In this document: piece after piece, positions 22,901 through 31,900 of the stretch
How positions within the stretch are numbered: the stretch's first letter is position 1
Layout of the letters: every line of letters starts with the position of its first letter
Assembly (NCBI GenBank): GCA_000226015.1
Contig: JH153596.1
Coordinates: 134,760-167,847 of the forward strand
DNA length: 33,088 nt
Reading direction: 5' to 3'
DNA from: Mnemiopsis leidyi
Lineage: Eukaryota > Ctenophora > Tentaculata > Lobata > Bolinopsidae
Program-made: the position numbers and the translations under genes
Notes under the pieces: generated by a model
Seen by the model: the letters and a program-made list of their open reading frames with translations, nothing else
Told to the model about the DNA's origin: nothing
Database searches by the model: none

Positions 22901-25900
22901 ATACTGTCCTGGGAAATGAGGCTGGTTTACATACATACATTATTTGTACATGTAAATTCATGTATAAGTTTCTTCCGAAATTTCTATTATGACATTAATG
23001 GCACTCTCGACAAGTTTTTATGACTCAGTCTGAGTTAGTTCCAACAAAACGATGCATCATGTCAACCTACCAAACTGTCATGATGTCTGATGAGATCGAC
23101 CAACACATCACAGACTCCTCCTGACCCGTACACGATGACGGATGTTGTCCCGGACTTGACTGCCTCGTGTAGATGTCTTGCTACTCCCAGGCCACCTTGG
23201 ATCACTACTTGGACTACTGGAATCTGGTTTGATGTTGGTGGTCAGAAGAGAAACGCACAGATAATTAAGGCTTGAATTCTTCGTTTAATTACATCATTAG
23301 AGCCTGTAATAAAGTCAAATCAGATAACTATTTCTCAAATCTGGTTTGAGGATGTTTTCGTATGACTGACATTTGTTTTAGACGTTTGTCATGCTGCTCA
23401 AGTGTAAATATATTGGAAAGAGATGAACTGCTAAGAATTAAACCCTGATTTTCTAGATCTAACCAATTGTAAACTAACGTGCATGACGTTTTTGAGGTAA
23501 GCCTCTAGGGAAGTTCTCATGAAGCTCTCGCTACCCCAATCCGTGACAGCTCCTGTGTCACTGATGATGAAGTGTGAGTGGTTGCTGTTCAGGTTCTCTC
23601 GTGATGACCCAGGCTCAATCTGCAATTTACATTTTCGTTAGGATCACTCGTTTCATACGCAGAAAAAAGTTTGGATATGTGCCTGCCTGGCGAACTTAGT
23701 GGAAATCCTTGCTGTACGGCATTTCAGCGAAACGACCACAGATATAAAAGTAATAACCTGACTGACGAACAGAAGCAACAATAGTACCATACATAATTAC
23801 CTCCATTTTAGGATATTTACACTCGTAAACCCCCTTCTTTTTAGACTGATCCTTCACTTTGAGTGTCTCCTGTACCTTGTCGGGCAAACACCCCCAAGAG
23901 GGAAACCCAATACACGGTACACTGTGATTGTGCTTCCTAAGTGCGTCACCTACCGATATGACGTGTCTGAAATTACGGAATTTTCTTAGTTTTAAGTGGT
24001 AGTTCACGTTAGATGTTAAGATAGTGCTGCTTTATAGAACGATAAGGGTTATTTTCTTTGATATCGACATTTCAACGGGTGAATATAGTTGTCAAGTTTA
24101 ATTTCCTGACTTGTTAAGTTTAATTTCCTAACTAAAGCCAAGTTATAGAAATCTATTTTAATTTTAGCGTATTTCTTAAACATCATACTAATTGAGACAA
24201 AAAGGTCAACATGTGTGGGTGAATAAACAATGTAACTGTAAACAACATAACCAAATACCCGGCATTGTAGCCTGCTGTGGTAATCCAGCCGTTAGTGGTT
24301 ATAGCTGCTTTTATCATGCCCCGCTGTATGATCTTCTCTATCTTAGGGGAGACTGTAAACCCCAATAGAGATCCCACCACTGATAATATCACCCCTGAAA
24401 TGTGTGGCATTTCAGCAACCTAAATTGGCAAATCACGTTGTAAACAGTGCAGACTATTGATGTTAAAACTGTGACTAACCAAAAACATGTTGCGAGTTCT
24501 CGGGTTAAAACACAGTTTGCTGTGAAAAGTTAATGTTGAAAAACGAACAGTATGCAGTATGCAAAAACGTGATATCTCATGCAGTTACATAATACATACT
24601 ATCTGGTACAAACGAAGAAAAGCTCCTTTTTCCATGAGCTCTTGCAAAAATTGTTCAAATGAACCTGAAATTTGTCCGTTATAATTTCAAGTACTGACCT
24701 GGCGTCTGAAGATTGTAAACATTCGTTAGAAGCTCGAATATTTCCTTTACTGGAGTGTCCGATTCCACCCTTATGTATTTCGCTTTTCTGTCCGAGCTGA
24801 ACGAAACCTTGCCATATGCATCTGAAAAAAAGTTGTACCTCAAAGTTAATCAAATCGACTACTTAGGAAAAGTATATTTTTACCACAGCATACTTTGTTC
24901 CAGTGCTTGCTCACAAAGTACGAATTGACAAAACCAGTGCTGGTTTCTCTGTGCTGGTTTCTCTGTGCTGGTTTCTCTGTGCTGGCTTCTCTGTGCTGGA
25001 AGGAAATCTTACCTGTGACACTGAGTGCAGTATGTTCCCTGAATGTCCAAGTCCCTCGGTCTTCCTTTTCATTTCTATAAGTCTCGTGGCAGTGATTCGT
25101 TATATCTCGTCCACACCCACAGATTTGGTCATCTGTAAAATTGCAGAACATCAAAATAAATGATCAGAAACACTAAAATATATAGTTAAGCTATTAGCTA
25201 GTTGTAACACATCGTGCCATCCAATTGGCCGTCTCTGTAGGAATACGGTAGATCTATACTATAGACTGGTGGAAAATTGAAAAGTGAAAACAAGTTTCAG
25301 CATCCTCGTAAAATATATCCCAGGAATTCCAATTTTATACTTACTTTTCTCGGTGGGTATTCCTACTTTGCAGAGCCGTTTACTGAATCGAGTGTAGTCT
25401 ACTTGTACAGCCCCCTGGTATAAGTGGTAATTGTCACGTGAGAATTAATGAGTTTCTCATGCCTCACCAAGTAAAACGTAATTAATGTTAATACTTAAAC
25501 CAAATATTTTGAAACCTCAACAACAAAAACATGCTCCATTTCCTTGCTTGCTAGCAAATTGCTTAACGTTGAATAAAAATACTAATTTCTCGGCAATTTT
25601 TAAACGATTACAATTTCTGGACAATTACAGTTTCTGGAAAAATATAATGTCTGGACAGATAAACTTACTGGACAGTGGACAGATACAATTTTTTGGAAAA
25701 AACAATTTCTTGACGAATACAATTTTTGGACTAACACAATTTCTTGACGAATACAATTTTTGGACAAAAACAATTTCTGGACAAATACAATTTCTGGACT
25801 AACACAATTTCTGGACGAATACAATTTCTGGACTAACACAACTTCTGGACAAATACAATTTCTGGACAAATACAATTTCTGGACAAATACAATTTCTTGA

Positions 25901-28900
25901 AAAATACAATTTCTGGACAAATTCAATTTCTGGACTAACACAATTTCTGGACAAATACAATTTCTTAAAAAATAACTGCTCAGAATTACCACCTCCTTTT
26001 CGGTCCGCTTGAAGATCTGTCTTCGTGTCTTGTTTCTAAAGATGTCCTTGTTCTGCATATACTTCCTAAACTTGTCTGCCTCAGGGTCTGATTCTTGTCT
26101 TTGCAGATAGAGAGAGGTTATGTTTCTCCCCTCATCGTGCTCATCATGTTCCTGATGTTGTGATGGAAATTGTTCATCATGTTCCTGATGTTGTGATGGA
26201 AATTGTATGCAATGTGTTAGGGAGATGTCCTATTATCGTACATTTGCTTGCTTTAAATTTGTCGGGTAAATACTTCAGCCTTCACGGCTTATATAACAAT
26301 TACTCATAAGTATTACCTGATGTAGTTTGACAATTTTATCTCTGTCCCTTCAATGACTAACCGGGTCAAAAATTTTCAAAATGCAATTAGGACAATTTGT
26401 CCTAGTTCTCTGACATCTTACCTCGACCCCGAGTGAAGTGACAGCGGATTCCGTGTCATCGTGATGGACACGTGACTTCATCATCATCTCCACGTGCTCC
26501 TCCTCGTCCCCTGACAGATCTGACATGGGTAGTGTGGGTTGTTAGCAGTTAGCACTATAAGAGGGGCTGGTTCAGTGTGTGTCGTTAGTGGTGTAGTAGC
26601 TGAGAGGGCAGTGCAAGGAGAAGGTGGTTTGAAGTGTTATCCCAACTAATTGAACTGTTGCCGAGGCAAAACTATGTCGGTAAAACGATGCTGGAAGTGC
26701 GATCGGTTGGGTTTAGCGGAAATTGAATGTTTTGATTGTGTGTTTGTTTGAATGTATGTAGATCCTGTGCATATCACAATCTGCACATTTCTTCATACAA
26801 CTGTCTGTTTAATTACTTAAGACTGTTTTATTTCTTAAAAGATCCGGTAATATGTCATCAGAAATATGAATTTAATGCATGTCTGAAATGTCGGGCCCAA
26901 ATATTACTTATCGGTCGGGGATAATAATATAGTTGACACCGTGCTTTCAGCTATACAATAGTACTAATTTTCGTCAAAAATAAAGAAGGAAACAAGGTCG
27001 TCAGTTTATCAGTTTACACATAACTAATAAAGATGAATTTCAAACAATACATTATTAACTCTATTTCAATCTAGATACAACCCGGACGAGGAATGCGAGA
27101 AGATCGACAACGAAACAAAACCAAAACACCGGCATACCCCGAGAGCAACTCCAAAAACAACAATAAACCCAGAAGGTACGTATGTGCACTAGGGGAGGTA
27201 GGCCTTAGGACTAGGAGTTAATTGTATTTCACACCCCATCTTTACTAAAGAATAGTTAGACAAATTTATGATACTACTGACAAGGACCTGGACGTGCTGA
27301 GTGTTTACAATCTCTCATTCCTTACAATTCATAAGATCTGGCTAGCAGTATGGACTACCTGGAAAAGGTTCGCAACAGTAAACGTTTTGCACAAGGAAAT
27401 GTCATGTGTTGTTATACAAAGGATGTAGTATAGGAGTATGGGAGAGAGGCGGTTACTATAGTAACAATGACGTGTGGGAAAGGGTCCTTGCTCGGACATG
27501 TATCTTGAACTGTAATAGCGTAAAAAGTTAAGTGACAAAAATTGCCCAAGTAAACACTCTGCCGTCGAATAATGGGGTGAAACTGATAAAGGAACACAAC
27601 AGAGTGATTAACGAAGATAAAGTAAGTGAGACAAAATTGTATACTATATTCTACATGCACACTGACTATAACATGCTACACTACAATAGTGGAACTCCGC
27701 TCTGTGCTTATGGAGTTTGAATAACAGAAGTAGTCGCCATGGTAACCGTGGTACAAACGATCAACGTCTCCGTCCATGCTCTGACCGATGTCTGTGTGAC
27801 GTAGCTACACTATAATCTCAATCTAATTTGGCTTTATAAAGATCTTTTTGCAGTCACAGTGTGATAATTAAGTAAATTATCATGATCTAGACGAACTACT
27901 GGGTCAATATACACGACTAATGACGTTAATTGTACTGACCTGTAATTTCCTTGTCATACAACCTGGATCAATGTATTTCGAATCCACTCTCTCTTATTCT
28001 CTCTTAACTCCTTGGTTATTTACTTCCGTGGGAATTCCACTTGATAGTTGATACCTTTTAACATGCGGCTAGAATGTCAATCACATCTTCGAGTGACTTC
28101 GTGAAACACAAACAGAATGATCGAATTTTATTGTTTATGAGTCGCGTGTCAAAATGAAGTTCTTAGATTTATATCCGAGGTCTATGGAACAACTAGTTTA
28201 TCAGGCCACGATGGCAAATATGTTAAAGTTTGTAACGATGGCACGTTCTTTGACATATTGCATTTTATTAGCAGTTAGCACTAACAGTTTACAAGGTATT
28301 GCGTCATGGTTACGTAGAAATGTTCAATGAAAAGGGTTAAAATGTAAAACTAAAACAAAGATATCCTTGACAGCTCTGACGGACGAAGCAGCGAAAGAGC
28401 GTGCCAGTGAAATGGAGAAAAACAAGGGAAACGAAGCGTTCAAAAGTGGAGATTTCGAAGAAAGCATAAACTACTACACGAACAGTATCGAGATACATCC
28501 CACAGCAGCAACTTATAATAACCGGGGACTCGCTAGTAAGTGCAGTTTAAACGTAAATCTTAAAATGTTTCTCAATCTAGCCTAACCAACTCCTTCTTAT
28601 AGAAACGTTTTTCGCTTAACTCGCAGCTTATCTTAATCGGCTGTCTTTTCCACCAGAGATTCGACTGGAAAGGTTTTACAAGGCGATAGAAGATTTTGAC
28701 TGGGTTCTGGATAAAGAACCAGACAACATAAAAGCGCTGCTGCGTCGCGCGGATGCACATGAGAAGATTGGACAGATGAAAGAAGCGCATGCGGATCTTC
28801 AGCGTAGCGTCATCGTGGACGAGAACAACAAGCGAGCTAAAGTAGGTTTACCGATTTTACGAGGCCAAATTAGGACCCTTGTTGTTGGTGATATCATTTG

Positions 28901-31900
28901 TGATTTGTAATTTGTTATGAGATTAGATGTGAAGGCTGGATCACTTACTATCAGAATTAAACCCGGGGATACTCGATCCAAGATACACGGTCCCTGAGAT
29001 AGTTGGTATGTCACTTCAAGTCAAAACCAAAACACAGATACAACGGTTTACAACTAGGATTGTTATTCTAATTATTGGCACTGTGTATGTTATCCTTTGG
29101 TAATTGGTATGTACGTACCATTGCCATTCATAGCCTCTGAGCACACAGATTTGAGTTTTCTTCGCCGCCAAGAAGCGACCTACAAACGTAAACAAATTTA
29201 CTTTTATTGAATACAAATTGCACACAAAAAATTCGCTGACTCGAATAATACCGTCAAAACACATGTATCAATCACTGCACAACAATAGGTGGATTAATCA
29301 GCATTTTATCCGCATTTGAAAACGTATTTTAGATCATTAGTTATACATAATCTTCATGGTAGGAAGTTTCGTAAAATACCTGATCGAATCTTTAAGCAAT
29401 AATTCTTATATTGTTTTATACGGCATACCAAGTGACACTGGATAATTATAAAGGGAAAAAGATAATTATAAAGATAGAAACTTCTGTTGGTGAAAGAAAG
29501 GGAAACGGTCCATTCTTTCATCAAGCCGATAAAGCAATAAAACTTCATTCATTGAGAAATAATCATTGAGTTCGGGATATTCCTTCTTTTTTGTCTTTAA
29601 TCAACGTCAGATCTTTTCCTCATTCTCACAATTTTTCCAGCCAGTAAGCGACATTCCTCATTATCGTAACGTCAGTGGGATATATTGTGAGCTTATCTGA
29701 GTTCGTTACACTTTATCGTTTGTTTGTGCGTTTAATGTGGACTGTCTTTTCAGCAATTACTGGAGGAGTTTGTGGAGAGGAATAAAAAACTGTTGGCGAA
29801 AGGAGGAAAGCGGATGAAGATCGTAGAAAGCAGCTCTGATGAAGAAGAGGAAGAGAAGAAGAATAATTCTTCGTCTGGAAAGCAAGCTAAACTTTCGTCT
29901 CAGTCAGAAACAGGTACATCTGTCAACACATGGAAGTAGATTGTTGATAGGGCTCTATACCAGTGATAAAAACAGGTTCTTACACGTCCTCAGTTATTAC
30001 TTGTCCCACCGCGTGATCTATACACTAAAAATTTGAAGTTAAAGTGGACATCAGAAGTGTTCTCCCTGCCATTCTCACCCTCACTCCAAACTCCAGGAAC
30101 CCCAACGAAAATACCTTGCACCAGACCCGACCCCAGCCCTCCTCAACCAGAACCGGTCAACATAGCCCCACAACCGGAGAGTACGGTTAAGGAACCGGTT
30201 GTAGCGGAGCAGCAGGCAGAAACAAAATGTGTCCGACCGGAACGACAGATCATACACATACTCCCTTTACCCGAGAGTGTAGGTTTTACATACACATACT
30301 TCCTTGCTATGATGATAGTGTATATGGTACTGTGTACAATGTACATTGTACAACATGCACCATGCATTGTTCATTTTACACCATAAGTAAAAATGGAATA
30401 CAATTTGTAAGGACGAGTACATGTCAATGCTTTAATGTTTATTTCTGTCAACTTTCTGCTTGATGGTGCTTTACTGCGCCGTCGTCGTGGTGACTTCTAA
30501 CTTCACTTCCGTTACCCCGGTAACAACTAACATCTCCAGGTTGCCAAGATAAAAGCAGCAGCAACCTCGCTGTTCAGTAACGGTATGTACGGGGAGGGTG
30601 TCAGCAAGTACTCGGAATGTCTCGAGGGTCTAGATAAAGATAACCCGGGACACTGGTACCACATAGCTTTGTTGCTTAGCAACCGGGCTGCTTGCAAACT
30701 CAAGGTTCGCGACTTACTCGGTTTGTCTCCTGTAGAGCGATTTTTTGAGGATACTTTTTATCAGCAACTCTGTTACAGCAGTACTTACAGATTTGAACAA
30801 AATGGTAAATTTCGACACTTGATAATGTTTCAGATTGATTTTTTAAATTTCATGTTCATGAAAGCACATGTTAAAAAATTGTAAAGTGCCTAGAATATAA
30901 ATGTGTTCACTTTTCAGATTGGTCAATGTACAGAATGTATAAAGGATTGCAATGACAGCTTGGTATACAACCCTCGCTTCTTCAAAAGCATTCTTCGTCG
31001 TGCTATTGCGTATGAAAACATCGAGAATTACAAAAAAGCTTATGAAGACTATAGACTTACAATTGTGATGGACCCAAGCCAGGTAAACAACTTGAAGTTT
31101 ATGATTTTTACTGGATCGGTTATTGAGTTGTATAATGCTTTATCCATAGCAACAAAACCCCCTCATTCACGTTCTCCAATCTAAGCCGGCTATCGCTCCA
31201 CTGTCCCCATCACTCAAAGATCCCAAACCAGGTATCGGCTCAACAAGGTATAAGTCGGACTAGTGAGATTCTAAGACGAGAGTTTGGAGCAAGTTGGAGG
31301 GACCAAGTATCTCCACACGCAGCCTTCCCTGAGGGTCCTGAGTTTGTAGACCCTGGTAGGTTATAGCTTCCCTGTGAACTTTTATCCGTGTAAGGTTGAT
31401 ACTTGTTTTAGTACTTTAGTAATCCTCGATCTACGATAGTTGTAGTTTTAATTTTTTGGATCTTCGATAGAACCTGAACCGATACATCCTATTTTACCCC
31501 ATTTATTTACAGCAAAGCCAGAAACTCAAGCTTCCACGCCAAATCCAACACTTCCAAAACCTGGCAAACAATCTTCTGCAACAATTCCAGTCAACCAGAA
31601 ATCACCTAAGCAGCCCGCATCATCACCTAAGCAACCCGAATCATCTCCTAAGCAACCTGCATCACCTCCATCCAAACCTAAAGAGCAACCTGCTAAAGCG
31701 GAAACAACTCCGTCTAAGACTAGGGCGACTAAAACTACGCAGTCAAGCGAAGCTTCAAAGCCTGCTGAAACTCCAAAGGTGTCTCCACAACCGAGTCAAA
31801 CTCAGAAGAAAACGGAATATAAGATGCCAACGAAGGAGGAGCAATACGCCAAGTTTAAAGACCAAGGTCAGAGTACGACGAACTAACACGCAGTTTCGGA

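Larger units (their letters stand above)
27176..28373. other. SPAG1 intron 5 with X-box-like palindromes
   Basis: A 1.2-kb intron (GTACGT ... CTTGACAG). No gene is seen. It contains a perfect RFX X-box consensus at 27733-27746 and a related palindrome at 27452-27465, listed separately. Short open frames on both strands at 27329-27720 are not supported. Confidence 0.6.

Noticed and set aside
24395..24418. Longer TRPM exon 6 using the acceptor near 24420 (VAEMPHIS)
   Set aside because: It would break the phase with exon 5; the acceptor CACATTTCAG at 24395 restores the frame and the known motif.
25485..25802. Plus-strand 105-codon ORF with QFLD.YNFWT repeats as a gene
   Set aside because: It derives from the 17-bp tandem array, whose units contain no stop in most frames; no start context or splice support.
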